The notes: generated by a model from the letters alone, not told the origin. 64,000 bases of DNA from Streptomyces galbus (GCF_005280195.1 NZ_SZPR01000017.1:62001-126000), one strand, 5' to 3'. Numbered from the stretch's first letter, positions 19,019 through 28,617 are shown. Made by a program: numbers and translations.

Positions 19019-20824
19019 TCAGCCGAGGAGGTCGTACTGCTTGAAGCTGGTGCCGAGGGAGATCCTTGTGGCGAAGCTCGCACTCGTGTTGGCGCCGGTG
19101 CCCCGGTACAGGTACAGCGTGCCGCCGGGCGTGCGGGCCAGCAGGTCGGCCTTGCCGTCCGCGTTCACGTCGCCGATCGTCGCGAGGGCGTTGTACGTCG
19201 TGTTGCTCCAGGTCGCGACCTTCAGTCCGGACGCGAAGGCGCTGGAGCCGAGCACGCCCCGGCCCCGGAAGAGGTAGACGGCGCCCGTCGACCGGTCGCG
19301 GGCGATCAGGTCGGCCCGGCCGTCCCCGTTGAAGTCGCCGTGGCCGCGCACGACGTTGTACCGGTTCCAGCCGGTCCCGGCCTTCACCCGGGTCCCGAAG
19401 CTGCCGTTGCCCTTGCCCGGGTAGATCCACAGGGCACCCGCGGAGTCGACGGACAGCAGGTCGGGCAGGTAGTCGCCGGTGACGTCACCGGGGGCGACGA
19501 TGCCGAGGCGGGTCTTCCAGTTGTCGCCGACCAGCTTGTTCGCCCAGGTGCCGCTGGCGGGCACGTAGTGCTTCCAGTAGACGTCCCCGTCCGAGGCGCG
19601 GCGCACGATCAGGTCCTGGTAGCCGTCGCGGTCGAGGTCGGTCTGCAGGAGGACGTTGTAGCCGCTCCAGCTCCCCCAGGAGCGGCGCGGCAGGAGCGCG
19701 GTGCCCTTGGAGGGGATCTCGTAGAGGGTCTTCGTGGAGGCGTTGCGGGCGAAGAGGTCGGCGTAGGAGTCACCGCTGACGTTGGTGTCGTCCAGGCGCG
19801 GGTAGACCGCGCCGACGTAGCTGGTGACCTTCGAGAAGACGCTGTACGCGCCGGCCTCCACGCAGTCCTTCACGCCCCAGGAGACGACGCCGACGATGCG
19901 TCCGCCGACCACGAGCGGGCCGCCGGAGTCGCCGTTGCAGGCGGAGGTGGTCCCCGTGTCGCTGCCCGTGGCGGGCTTGCCCGCGCACACCATGTGGGTC
20001 TTGATGAAGTCGGCGCCGTAGTACGAGGCGCAGGTGGAGTCGGCCTGGATGGGCAGCGTGGCCGTCTTCAGCGTCTCGGAGATGTCCTGCGTGGCCGAGG
20101 ATGTGCGGCCCCAGCCGTAGAGCCGGGCGCTGGTGCCGGCCTTGTAGGACGTGGTGTCGCCCGCGGTCGTCATCCGGATGGGCGTGGCCCGCACCGGGTT
20201 CGGCAGCGTGAGCACGGCGATGTCGTTGTTGACGGTCACCGGGTTGTACGAGGGGTGGTTCCACTGGCGCCAGGCACCGCTGAGGGTGCCGCCGTGGGCG
20301 TCGGTGATCCGGCCGTCGGCGTCGACGTCCGGCAGTTGCGCGGTGCCGGTGATGACGAGGCCGTGGGCCCGCCAGTCGTAGCCCTTGACGCAGTGGGCCG
20401 CGGTGAGGATCTTCGTCGGCGACACGACGGCCCCGCCGCAGAAGAAGCCGATGTCGTCGCTCGTGGTGGCGGTGCCGCGGTCGTCGCCGTACCAGAGCTG
20501 GGCCATCCAGGGCGCCGAGGTCACGGTCGTGGTGGTGCCGCCGATGATCTTGGGGTCCACGGTGGCCGTACGGCTGCCGGCGCTCTGGGTCTGCTTCGTC
20601 GTCCGCCCGGCGACGTCGTCACCGGCGACGGCGATCGCCAGCCGCTTCTGCAGCTCGGCCTGGGGCGGTGCGCCGACCGTCGGCTTCGGCAGCGGCTGCG
20701 CCGCCTGCGCGGACGACGTCAGCAGGGCCCCGGCGACGGCGGCGGCGAAGCCGACCGCGACCACGGGCAGGGCGATCCGCGTACGGCGTCTGTGACGCCG
20801 CCCCCCGGACGTGGGTGTGCCCAC
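19019..20824 (-). CDS. Secreted trypsin-like serine protease with C-terminal VCBS/FG-GAP repeats
   Basis: 601 aa. The start is GTG 20824, with GAGGGGGG 4-5 nt upstream. A twin-Arg-rich basic N-terminus and hydrophobic helix (about 17-40) form a signal peptide, followed by a propeptide. Mature activation is likely at IIGGTTTTV (about 93). The S1 triad is clear: His in LTAAHC (144), Asp in NNDIAVLTLP, Ser in CNGDSGGPLV. After the protease domain come about five FG-GAP/VCBS-type repeats (DLDRDGYQDLIVRR, DFNGDGRADLIARD, DVNADGKADLLART) with calcium-binding D-x-N-x-D-G patterns. Trypsin plus beta-propeller repeats suggest extracellular proteolysis with a substrate- or wall-binding module. Confidence 0.9.
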   Translation of the reverse strand: MGTPTSGGRRHRRRTRIALPVVAVGFAAAVAGALLTSSAQAAQPLPKPTVGAPPQAELQKRLAIAVAGDDVAGRTTKQTQSAGSRTATVDPKIIGGTTTTVTSAPWMAQLWYGDDRGTATTSDDIGFFCGGAVVSPTKILTAAHCVKGYDWRAHGLVITGTAQLPDVDADGRITDAHGGTLSGAWRQWNHPSYNPVTVNNDIAVLTLPNPVRATPIRMTTAGDTTSYKAGTSARLYGWGRTSSATQDISETLKTATLPIQADSTCASYYGADFIKTHMVCAGKPATGSDTGTTSACNGDSGGPLVVGGRIVGVVSWGVKDCVEAGAYSVFSKVTSYVGAVYPRLDDTNVSGDSYADLFARNASTKTLYEIPSKGTALLPRRSWGSWSGYNVLLQTDLDRDGYQDLIVRRASDGDVYWKHYVPASGTWANKLVGDNWKTRLGIVAPGDVTGDYLPDLLSVDSAGALWIYPGKGNGSFGTRVKAGTGWNRYNVVRGHGDFNGDGRADLIARDRSTGAVYLFRGRGVLGSSAFASGLKVATWSNTTYNALATIGDVNADGKADLLARTPGGTLYLYRGTGANTSASFATRISLGTSFKQYDLLG

Positions 20825-20914
20825 AAGTCCCCCCTCGGGATGTGATGTTCTGGGTTCAGCGATCGAACGTGCGACCGAAGAGCGCGATCGTACCGTGGTC
20901 GTGCACATGCAGAA

Positions 20915-20944
20915 GGGCCGCCCCCCTCGAAAGGGGGACGGCCC
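20915..20944 (-). terminator. Hairpin downstream of rho
   Basis: GGGCCG plus CCCCC (20915-20925) pair with GGGGG and CGGCCC (20933-20944) around a CTCGAAA-type loop. Located about 20 nt past the rho stop on the minus strand. Probably an intrinsic terminator of the rho mRNA itself. Confidence 0.7.
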
Positions 20945-20962
20945 GTACGACGTCGGCGGGGA

Positions 20963-22990
20963 CTAGTCGCCGTTGCCCGGGGTGGGCGTCGTCTTCTGGA
21001 TCTGCATCAGGAACTCGGCGTTCGACTTGGTCTGCTTCATCTTGTCGAGGAGCAGCTCGACCGCCTGCTGCTGGTCGAGGGCGTGCAGCACCCGGCGCAG
21101 CTTCCAGACGATGGCGAGCTCGTCGGGGGCGAGCAGGATCTCTTCCTTGCGGGTACCGGACGCGTCGACGTCCACCGCCGGGAAGATGCGCTTGTCGGCG
21201 AGCTTCCGGTCGAGCTTGAGCTCCGCGTTGCCGGTGCCCTTGAACTCCTCGAAGATCACCTCGTCCATGCGGGACCCGGTGTCCACCAGCGCGGTGGCGA
21301 GGATGGTCAGCGAGCCGCCGTCCTCGATGTTGCGGGCCGCACCGAAGAAGCGCTTCGGCGGGTACAGGGCCGTGGAGTCGACACCACCGGACAGGATGCG
21401 GCCGGAGGCCGGGGCGGCCAGGTTGTAGGCGCGGCCCAGGCGGGTGATCGAGTCGAGCAGCACGACCACGTCGTGGCCCAGCTCCACCAGGCGCTTGGCG
21501 CGCTCGATGGCCAGCTCGGCGACCGTGGTGTGGTCCTCGGCCGGGCGGTCGAAGGTCGAGGAGATGACCTCGCCCTTGACCGACCGCTGCATGTCGGTGA
21601 CCTCTTCCGGACGCTCGTCGACCAGGACGACCATCAGGTGGCACTCGGGGTTGTTGTGCGTGATCGCGTTGGCGATCGCCTGCATGATCATGGTCTTGCC
21701 GGTCTTCGGCGGGGCCACGATCAGACCGCGCTGGCCCTTGCCGATCGGCGACACGAGGTCGATGATCCGGGTCGTCAGCACGCCCGGGTCCGTCTCCAGG
21801 CGGAGGCGGTCCTGCGGATACAGCGGGGTGAGCTTGTTGAACTCCGGGCGGCCGCGGCCGTGTTCGGGCGCCATGCCGTTGACGGAGTCCAGGCGGACCA
21901 GCGCGTTGAACTTCTCCCGGCGCTCGCCCTCCTTGGGCTGGCGGACCGCGCCGGTGATGTGGTCGCCCTTGCGCAGGCCGTTCTTGCGGACCTGGGCGAG
22001 GGAGACGTACACGTCGTTCGGGCCGGGCAGGTAGCCGGAGGTCCGGATGAACGCGTAGTTGTCGAGGATGTCCAGGATGCCCGCGACCGGGATCAGGACG
22101 TCGTCCTCGGTGATCTGCGGCTCCGGGGCGATGTCGTCACGGCCCCGGCGGCCCCGGCGGTCGCGGTAGCGCCCGCGCCGGCCGCGCCGGCCGCCCGCCT
22201 CGTCGTCGTAGCCGTCGTCCTGGCGGTTGTCCTGCCGGCTGTCCTGGCGGCCGCCGCCCTGCTGCTGGCCGCCCTGTCCCTGCTGCTGGCGCTGCTGGCC
22301 ACCGCCGCCCTGGTTCTGCTGGTCGTCGCCCTTGCCACGGCGGTCACGGTCACGGCCGCGTTCACGGCGGTCGCGGCGGCGGCCCTCGCCGTCACCGGCG
22401 TCGCCCTGCGCCTGCTGCGACTGGCCCTGCTGACCCTGCGGGGACTGCGGCTGGGCGGGCGTCTCCGCCTTCGGCTCGCTCTTGGCCTCGGCGGCGACGG
22501 TCTCGGGCGCGCCGCCCGGGGCGCCCGCCTCGGCGGTGGCGCGGCGGCGCCGGCGCTCGGCCGGGGCCTCGTTGCCCCCGGCGGGCTGGCCGGGGATCTC
22601 GATCTGCTGCTGGGCCGCGGCCTGGTCGGCGGGGGCCTGCTCGGCCTTCGCGTCCGCCTTCTTGTCGGCCTCGTCGCCCGTACGGGTGCGGGAGGTGGCG
22701 CGGCGCTTGGGCTTGGTCTCACCGGCGGCGTCGGCCTTGGGCGCGGCGGCGCCCGACTGGGCCTGCGCCTCCTTGATGACCTCGATCAGCTGGCTCTTGC
22801 GCATCCGCGCGGTGCCCCTGATGCCGAGGCCGGATGCGACCTGCTGGAGCTCGGCCAGCACCATGCCCTCGAGGCCGGTACCGCGGCGCCGCCGGGAGCC
22901 GGCACCGGCGGCAGGCGCGGAGGCGTCCGTGGCGGGCGCGGCAGCGGTCTCCTCGACACGTGCGCCCATCAGATCGGTGGTGTCGCTCAC
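20963..22990 (-). CDS. rho: Transcription termination factor Rho with a large N-terminal insertion
   Basis: Hexameric RNA helicase/ATPase of 675 aa, against 419 in E. coli. The N-terminal Rho helix-extended domain (LEGMVLAELQQVASGLGIRGTARMRKSQLIEVIKEAQ) is followed by about 200 residues of low complexity: first Ala/Glu/Lys, then Gly/Gln/Arg/Asp with QQRQQQGQGGQQQGGGRQ and RRGRRGRYRDRRGRRGRD. The RNA-binding cold-shock-like domain (about 300-375) and the ATPase core with Walker A (APPKTGKT) and DERPEEVTDM follow. Such Arg/Gly/Gln insertions are typical of actinobacterial Rho and extend RNA binding. A 426-nt leader precedes it. Confidence 0.97.
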   Translation of the reverse strand: MSDTTDLMGARVEETAAAPATDASAPAAGAGSRRRRGTGLEGMVLAELQQVASGLGIRGTARMRKSQLIEVIKEAQAQSGAAAPKADAAGETKPKRRATSRTRTGDEADKKADAKAEQAPADQAAAQQQIEIPGQPAGGNEAPAERRRRRATAEAGAPGGAPETVAAEAKSEPKAETPAQPQSPQGQQGQSQQAQGDAGDGEGRRRDRRERGRDRDRRGKGDDQQNQGGGGQQRQQQGQGGQQQGGGRQDSRQDNRQDDGYDDEAGGRRGRRGRYRDRRGRRGRDDIAPEPQITEDDVLIPVAGILDILDNYAFIRTSGYLPGPNDVYVSLAQVRKNGLRKGDHITGAVRQPKEGERREKFNALVRLDSVNGMAPEHGRGRPEFNKLTPLYPQDRLRLETDPGVLTTRIIDLVSPIGKGQRGLIVAPPKTGKTMIMQAIANAITHNNPECHLMVVLVDERPEEVTDMQRSVKGEVISSTFDRPAEDHTTVAELAIERAKRLVELGHDVVVLLDSITRLGRAYNLAAPASGRILSGGVDSTALYPPKRFFGAARNIEDGGSLTILATALVDTGSRMDEVIFEEFKGTGNAELKLDRKLADKRIFPAVDVDASGTRKEEILLAPDELAIVWKLRRVLHALDQQQAVELLLDKMKQTKSNAEFLMQIQKTTPTPGNGD

Positions 22991-23416
22991 GAAGGGTCCT
23001 TCCCTGGAGCGGACGTCGGCCTGTCTGGCTCGGCGACCGGTTGTGCTGTCCGGTTCCGGTCCTTGCTGTGCGGACGGAGCCGGGGCGGTGGTCCGCCAAA
23101 GCGGCGGAAGAGATATCTGGTGATGGCGCTTCCTCGAGCCGTGGCACCCGGTGCCGGGGTCACGTGGCGTGGTCGCACCGATTCCGGAACTCCCCCAGCG
23201 GGGGTAGCCCCACCTGAAGGCCGCTCAGCGCCGGTGTACGGCGTACTGCCCAGGTACGACGTACGGAACGCAGCGCGGCTTGGGGAGCTCCCGGAAGAAT
23301 GTCTGTCCCGGACGGGGACACGAGGCACCTCGCCATGGTGAGGTCGGGTGCAGACTTGAGATTAACACTACCGGATCCAACAAACATTCCCCCTCTCGAA
23401 ATCCGGCAACCGTGCG
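22991..23416 (-). promoter_or_regulatory. Long leader/promoter region of rho (no gene)
   Basis: No convincing gene occupies these 426 nt. The part nearest thrB (about 23345-23405) is AT-rich for this genome and probably holds the rho promoter. Closer to rho there is a CCCCC-AGC-GGGGG mini-hairpin (23192-23204) within a common Streptomyces intergenic motif. A long untranslated leader is expected for rho genes, which are often autoregulated by Rho-dependent termination in the leader. Autoregulation here is inference only. Confidence 0.4.
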
Positions 23417-24346
23417 TCACATGTCGCCGGAGGGCGCGAGCGGCAGCACGCTCGCCCCGTGCAGATCCAGACTCAGCCGGTTGGCGGCCCAGTCCGCACC
23501 GGCCAGCGCCTCGACCTTGTCGGCCGAGTCCGCGTCGGCCAGCGCCATCACGGTGGGTCCGGCGCCGGAGATCACCGCGGGGACCCCGTCGGCGCGCAGC
23601 CGCTCCACCAGCGCCGCGCTCTCCGGCATGGCCGGTGCGCGGTACTCCTGGTGCAGACGGTCCTCGGTGGCGGGCAGCAGCAGCTCGGGGCGCCGGGTCA
23701 GGGCCTCGACGAGCAGGGCGGCACGGCCCGCGTTGGTGGCGGCGTCCACATGCGGGACGGTGCGCGGGAGCAGTCCGCGCGCGGTCTCGGTCAGGACCGG
23801 CTTCCCGGGCACGAAAACCACCGGAACGATGGAATCGGAGGGCTCCATCCTGATCGCCCGCGCGGCGCCGGCCTCCATCCAGGACAGGGCGAAGCCGCCC
23901 AGGAGACACGCCGCGACGTTGTCGGGGTGGCCCTCGATCTCGGTGGCGAGTTCGAGCAGCGCCGTGTCGTCGAGCCGGGACTCGCCGCCTATCGTCACCG
24001 CGCGCGCGGCGACGATGCCCGCGCAGATGGCGGCGGAGGACGAGCCGAGGCCGCGGCCGTGCGGGATGCGGTTGGCGCAGACGATCTCCAGGCCGCGCGG
24101 CTGGCCGCCCAGGATCTCGAAGGCGGTGCGCAGGGAGCGGACGAGCAGGTGGCTCTCGTCGCGCGGCAGCGTGGCGCTGCCCTCCCCCGCGATGTCGATG
24201 TGCAGCCCGGAGTCGGCCACCCGGACGACCACGTCGTCGTACAGCCCCAGCGCGAGGCCGAGGGCGTCGAAGCCCGGGCCGAGGTTGGCGCTGGTGGCGG
24301 GGACGCGCACCCGGACGGCGGCGGCGCGGAACGCTGGACCGGCCAT
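23417..24346 (-). CDS. thrB: Homoserine kinase
   Basis: GHMP-family kinase of 309 aa phosphorylating homoserine on the way to threonine. The start ATG at 24346 gives MAGPAFRAAAVRVRVPATSANLGPGFDALG, the usual N-terminus. The ATP-binding motif is IPHGRGLGSSSAAI, and the C-terminal GHMP motif is VISGAGPTVMALAD. It lies 337 nt downstream of thrC, which ends in a strong terminator, so thrB probably has its own promoter. Confidence 0.96.
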   Translation of the reverse strand: MAGPAFRAAAVRVRVPATSANLGPGFDALGLALGLYDDVVVRVADSGLHIDIAGEGSATLPRDESHLLVRSLRTAFEILGGQPRGLEIVCANRIPHGRGLGSSSAAICAGIVAARAVTIGGESRLDDTALLELATEIEGHPDNVAACLLGGFALSWMEAGAARAIRMEPSDSIVPVVFVPGKPVLTETARGLLPRTVPHVDAATNAGRAALLVEALTRRPELLLPATEDRLHQEYRAPAMPESAALVERLRADGVPAVISGAGPTVMALADADSADKVEALAGADWAANRLSLDLHGASVLPLAPSGDM

Positions 24347-24683
24347 CGCTCGTTGACTCTCCTTGAGCTGCGGAACTGTCGAATGACAGTCGAATGACTT
24401 CGCTGGACATTCGATGACGTACGAAGACCCTGGGCCGCCGGAGCGGCGCTGTCCGGGAACAGCTGCGCTGCGGCACATGCGAGCGGGGCATATGCGGCGG
24501 GCGGGTTCGCTACAGCCTATCGAAGGAAGGTTCTGCGGCGACATAGGGCGCACAGGAGGCGCACGATGCGTGTCGCAAGCCCCCCGTGCCCCTGTGCAGG
24601 GGAACGTTCCCCGTCGGGCGCGGTTGACGCGTCCGGTGCCGCCCGCCCGGGTGTGGCCCGGGCGGGCGGGACCTGCGCGGGTG
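24347..24683 (-). promoter_or_regulatory. thrC-thrB spacer: terminator, then thrB promoter region with iterated TCGAATG
   Basis: No gene is seen. The half near thrC holds its terminator (24641-24667). The half near thrB contains two tandem copies of GTCGAATGAC (24378-24387 and 24389-24398) and an inverted CATTCGATGAC shortly after (about 24409-24418). This could be an operator for a regulator of thrB. No clear -10/-35 pair is recognised. Confidence 0.35.
24641..24667 (-). terminator. Terminator of hom-thrC
   Basis: GCCCGCCCGGG (24641-24651) and CCCGGGCGGGC (24657-24667) form a perfect 11-bp GC stem with a 5-nt loop, 17 nt past the thrC stop on the minus strand. Confidence 0.75.
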
Positions 24684-25742
24684 CTACGCGAGTCCGAGGC
24701 GCTCCGCCGCGGTGGCCGCGTCGACCGGGACGGTGACCGGCTGCGGCGCGCCGGCGACGGCCCAGTCGGGGTCCTTCAGGCCGTTGCCGGTGACGGTGCA
24801 CACGATCCGCTGGCCCGGGTCGACCTTGCCCTGCTCGGCCGCCTTGAGCAGACCGGCCACCGAGGCCGCCGAGGCGGGCTCGACGAAAACGCCCTCCTGC
24901 GCGGCCAACAGCCGGTAGGCGCGCAGGATCTCACGGTCCGTCACCTCGTCGATGAGGCCGCCGGACTCGTCGCGCGCGGCGAGCGCGAACTTCCACGACG
25001 CCGGGTTGCCGATGCGGATCGCGGTGGCGATGGTCGACGGGTCCTTCACGACCTCGCCGCGCACGATCGGGGCGCTGCCGGACGCCTGGAAGCCCCACAT
25101 CCGGGGCTTGCGGGCGGCGACGCCGTCGGCGGCGTACTCCTGGTAGCCCTTCCAGTACGCGGTGATGTTGCCCGCGTTGCCGACCGGCAGGACGTGGATG
25201 TCGGGGGCGTCCCCGAGCATGTCCACGATCTCGAACGCGGCGGTCTTCTGCCCCTCGATGCGCACCGGGTTGACCGAATTGACCAGCGCCACGGGGTAGT
25301 TGTCGCTCAGCGAGCGGGCGAGCGTCAGGCAGTCGTCGAAGTTGCCGTCGACCTGGAGGATCTTGGCGCCGTGCACGAGGGCCTGGCCCATCTTGCCGAG
25401 CGCGATCTTGCCCTGCGGCACCAGCACGGCGGACACCATGCCCGCGCGTACGGCGTAGGCGGCGGCGCTCGCGGAGGTGTTGCCGGTGGACGCGCAGATC
25501 ACCGCCTTCGCGCCCTCCTCCTTGGCCCGCGAGATGGCCATGGTCATGCCCCGGTCCTTGAAGGACCCGGTCGGGTTCGCGCCCTCGACCTTGAGGTGCA
25601 CCTCGCAGCCGGTGCGCTCGGAGAGCACCTGCGCGGGCACGAGCGGCGTACCGCCCTCGCGGAGCGTCACGACCGGCGTGGTGTCCGATACCGGCAGCCG
25701 GTCCCGGTACTCCTCGATGATTCCGCGCCACTGGTGGGTCAT
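24684..25742 (-). CDS. thrC: Threonine synthase
   Basis: PLP enzyme of 352 aa converting O-phosphohomoserine to threonine. The PLP-binding Lys62 lies in NPTGSFKDRGMTMAIS. The phosphate-binding glycine stretch VLPVGNAGNITAYWKG and the substrate loop CASTGNTSASAAAYA are present. This is the short bacterial form (about 350 aa). It starts 6 nt after the hom stop, so hom and thrC form an operon. Confidence 0.97.
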   Translation of the reverse strand: MTHQWRGIIEEYRDRLPVSDTTPVVTLREGGTPLVPAQVLSERTGCEVHLKVEGANPTGSFKDRGMTMAISRAKEEGAKAVICASTGNTSASAAAYAVRAGMVSAVLVPQGKIALGKMGQALVHGAKILQVDGNFDDCLTLARSLSDNYPVALVNSVNPVRIEGQKTAAFEIVDMLGDAPDIHVLPVGNAGNITAYWKGYQEYAADGVAARKPRMWGFQASGSAPIVRGEVVKDPSTIATAIRIGNPASWKFALAARDESGGLIDEVTDREILRAYRLLAAQEGVFVEPASAASVAGLLKAAEQGKVDPGQRIVCTVTGNGLKDPDWAVAGAPQPVTVPVDAATAAERLGLA

Positions 25743-25748
25743 TGCTGG

Positions 25749-27050
25749 TTACTCTCCTTCAACCCGCATGATGCTGGCGACGCCCCGCACGGTGTCGAGC
25801 TTGCGCAGCGCCTCGACGGTCCCACCGAGGGCGGCGTCGGAGGCCCGGTGGGTGACGACGACGAGGGAGGCCTCGCCGTCGGAGTCCGGCCGACCTTGCT
25901 GCCGCACCGTGTCGATGGACACTCCGTGCTCGGCGAAGACGGTCGCGACCTGGGCGAGGACGCCCGGCTTGTCCGCCACGTCGAGGCTGATGTGGTACCG
26001 CGTGACGACCTCGCCCATCGGCGAGACGGGCAGCGCGGCGTACGCCGACTCGCCGGGCCCGGTGGACCCGTCGAGCCGGTTGCGGCAGACGGCGACCAGG
26101 TCGCCGAGCACGGCCGAGGCGGTCGGCGCACCGCCGGCGCCGGGGCCGTAGAACATGAGCTGACCGGCGGCGTCCGACTCGACGAACACCGCGTTGTAGG
26201 CGCCGCGCACGGAGGCGAGCGGGTGGGTCAGCGGGATCATCGCGGGGTGCACCCGTGCGGTGACGGAGGCGCCGTCCTCGGCCCGCTCGCAGATCGCGAG
26301 CAGCTTGATGGTGCAGCCCATCGCCTTGGCGGAGGCGAAGTCGGCGGCGGTGACCTCGGTCATGCCCTCGCGGTGCACGTCGTCGAGGCGCACGCGCGTG
26401 TGGAAGGCGATCCCGGCGAGGATGGCGGCCTTGGCCGCGGCGTCGAAGCCCTCGACGTCGGCGGTCGGGTCGGCCTCGGCGTACCCGAGCGCGGTGGCCT
26501 CGTCGAGCGCCTCCTGGTAGCCGGCGCCGGTGGAGTCCATCTTGTCGAGGATGAAGTTGGTCGTGCCGTTGACGATGCCCATCACCCGGTTGATCTTGTC
26601 GCCGGCGAGGGACTCGCGCAGCGGGCGGATCAGCGGGATGGCGCCGGCGACGGCGGCCTCGTAGTAGAGGTCCCGGCCGTGCTCCTCGGCGGCGGCGTGC
26701 AGGGCGGCGCCGTCCTGGGCGAGCAGCGCCTTGTTGGCGGACACGACGGAGGCGCCGTGCGCGAAGGCGGCGGTGATCAGGGAGCGGGCCGGCTCGATGC
26801 CGCCGATGACCTCGACGACCACGTCGATGTCGCCGCGTTTGACGAGCGCGGTCGCGTCGGTGGTGACCAGGGCGGGGTCGATGCCCGCACGCACCCGGTC
26901 GGGCCGCCGGACGGCGACGCCGGCCAGCTCCACGGGGGCCCCGATGCGCGCGGCGAGGTCGTCGGCGTGCGTCGTCATGATGCGCGCCACCTCTGAGCCG
27001 ACCACTCCACAGCCCAGCAGCGCCACCTTCAGCGGACGCGTACGCATCAT
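25749..27050 (-). CDS. hom: Homoserine dehydrogenase
   Basis: 433 aa. Reduces aspartate semialdehyde to homoserine with NAD(P)H. N-terminal Rossmann motif VALLGCGVVGSEVA, catalytic domain with YYEAAVAGAIPLIRPLRESLAGDKINRVMGIVNGTTNFIL, and a C-terminal ACT domain (about 355-430, HISLDVADKPGVLAQVATVFAEHGVSI), consistent with threonine feedback control. Two adjacent ATG codons (27050 and 27047) follow a GAGGTC site; either may be used. Upstream is the lysA stop, about 175 nt away. Confidence 0.96.
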   Translation of the reverse strand: MMRTRPLKVALLGCGVVGSEVARIMTTHADDLAARIGAPVELAGVAVRRPDRVRAGIDPALVTTDATALVKRGDIDVVVEVIGGIEPARSLITAAFAHGASVVSANKALLAQDGAALHAAAEEHGRDLYYEAAVAGAIPLIRPLRESLAGDKINRVMGIVNGTTNFILDKMDSTGAGYQEALDEATALGYAEADPTADVEGFDAAAKAAILAGIAFHTRVRLDDVHREGMTEVTAADFASAKAMGCTIKLLAICERAEDGASVTARVHPAMIPLTHPLASVRGAYNAVFVESDAAGQLMFYGPGAGGAPTASAVLGDLVAVCRNRLDGSTGPGESAYAALPVSPMGEVVTRYHISLDVADKPGVLAQVATVFAEHGVSIDTVRQQGRPDSDGEASLVVVTHRASDAALGGTVEALRKLDTVRGVASIMRVEGE

Positions 27051-27225
27051 CCGACCTCGTTTCCTCTTACCGTCTACGGTGGGTCCAGTCTCACTCACCG
27101 GACCGGAGTTCCTGCCCCTGGTCCGGATCGTGAGACATCTATTTCATTTTCGCAGGGCGGCGCACAGGAGATCTTCCAGCCGCGCCCCGCGGTTCCCGCG
27201 CCCCTCCGTTCCGGGGCGCTCGGGG

Positions 27226-28617
27226 TCAGCCGACGTCGAGACGCAGCAGGTCCTCCTCGGTCTCCCGGCGGACGATGACGCGGGCCTCGCCGTCGCGCAC
27301 GGCGACGACGGGCGGCCGCAGCACGTGGTTGTAGTTGCTCGCCATGGACCGGCAGTACGCCCCCGTCGCCGGTACGGCGATGAGGTCACCCGGTGCCAGG
27401 TCCGCGGGCAGGAACGCGTCCCGCACGACGATGTCGCCGCTCTCGCAGTGCTTGCCGACGACCCGGCTGAGCATCGGCTCGGCGTCACTGGTCCGCGACA
27501 CCAGGGCGACGGTGTACTCGGCGTCGTAGAGCGCGGTGCGGATGTTGTCGGACATGCCGCCGTCGACGGAGACGTAGGTGCGCAGCCCCTGGAGCGGCTT
27601 GACCGTGCCGACCTCGTACAGCGTGAAGGCGGTCGGCCCGACGATGGCCCGCCCCGGCTCGACGGAGATCCGCGGGGTGGTCAGCCGGGCGGCCTCGCAC
27701 TCGCGGCCGACGATCTCGGTGAGCGCCTTGGCGATCTCGTGCGGCTCGCGCGGGTCGTCGTCGCTGGTGTAGGCGATGCCGAGCCCGCCGCCCAGGTCGA
27801 TCTCCGGCAGCTCGACGCCGTGTTCGTCGCGGATGTCCTTCAGCAGCCCGACCACGCGGTGCGCGGCGACCTCGAAGCCGGACATGTCGAAGATCTGCGA
27901 CCCGATGTGCGAGTGCAGCCCGATCAGCTCCAGCCCGTCGAGCTTCAGGGCCCGCCGGACGGCCTCGGCGGCCTGCCCGCCGGCCAGCGGGATGCCGAAC
28001 TTCTGGTCCTCGTGCGCGGTGGCGATGAACTCGTGCGTGTGCGCCTCGACGCCGACGGTGACCCGGATCTGCACCCGCTGCCGGGTGCCCAGCTCCTGCG
28101 CGATGTGGGCGACCCGCACGATCTCCTGGAAGGAGTCGAGGACGATCCGCCCGACACCGGCGGCGACGGCCCGGCGGATCTCCTCGGGCGACTTGTTGTT
28201 GCCGTGGAAGGCGATCCGCTCGGCGGGCATCCCGGCGGACAGCGCGGTGGCCAGCTCGCCGCCGGAGCAGACGTCGAGGTTCAGCCCCTCCTCGTCCAGC
28301 CACCGCACGACGGCCCGGGACAGGAACGCCTTGCCGGCGTAGAAGACGTCGGCACCGGACCCGAAGGCGGTGCGCCAGGCGCGGGCGCGGGCCCGGAAGT
28401 CGTCCTCGTCGAGGACGTACGCCGGCGTGCCGAACTCCTCCGCGAGCCGGGTGGCGGGAATCCCGCCGACGGTGAGGACACCGTCGTCGTCCCGGCGGAC
28501 GGTCTGCGACCACACCTTGGGGTCGAGGGCATTGAGGTCGGCGGGCGGCGCGGCGTAGTGCCCCTCGGGGAGGACGTCGGCGTGACGGGGCCCGGCGGGG
28601 TGTGCGGAACGGCTCAT
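27226..28617 (-). CDS. lysA: Diaminopimelate decarboxylase
   Basis: PLP fold-type III enzyme of 463 aa making lysine from meso-diaminopimelate. The PLP Lys lies in DVFYAGKAFLSRAV. The HIGSQIFD and DLGGGLGIAYTSDDD motifs and the C-terminal EPGRAIVGPTAFTLYEVGTVK are all present, and the CESGD motif of the active site is found (HCESGDIVV). The ATG overlaps the stop of a small upstream ORF as ATGA (28614-28617). Together with hom, thrC and thrB it makes an aspartate-family cluster. Confidence 0.97.
   Translation of the reverse strand: MSRSAHPAGPRHADVLPEGHYAAPPADLNALDPKVWSQTVRRDDDGVLTVGGIPATRLAEEFGTPAYVLDEDDFRARARAWRTAFGSGADVFYAGKAFLSRAVVRWLDEEGLNLDVCSGGELATALSAGMPAERIAFHGNNKSPEEIRRAVAAGVGRIVLDSFQEIVRVAHIAQELGTRQRVQIRVTVGVEAHTHEFIATAHEDQKFGIPLAGGQAAEAVRRALKLDGLELIGLHSHIGSQIFDMSGFEVAAHRVVGLLKDIRDEHGVELPEIDLGGGLGIAYTSDDDPREPHEIAKALTEIVGRECEAARLTTPRISVEPGRAIVGPTAFTLYEVGTVKPLQGLRTYVSVDGGMSDNIRTALYDAEYTVALVSRTSDAEPMLSRVVGKHCESGDIVVRDAFLPADLAPGDLIAVPATGAYCRSMASNYNHVLRPPVVAVRDGEARVIVRRETEEDLLRLDVG

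Noticed and set aside
23160..24491. A large minus-strand frame overlapping thrB
   Set aside because: Shadow frame; thrB in the other frame carries all GHMP kinase motifs.
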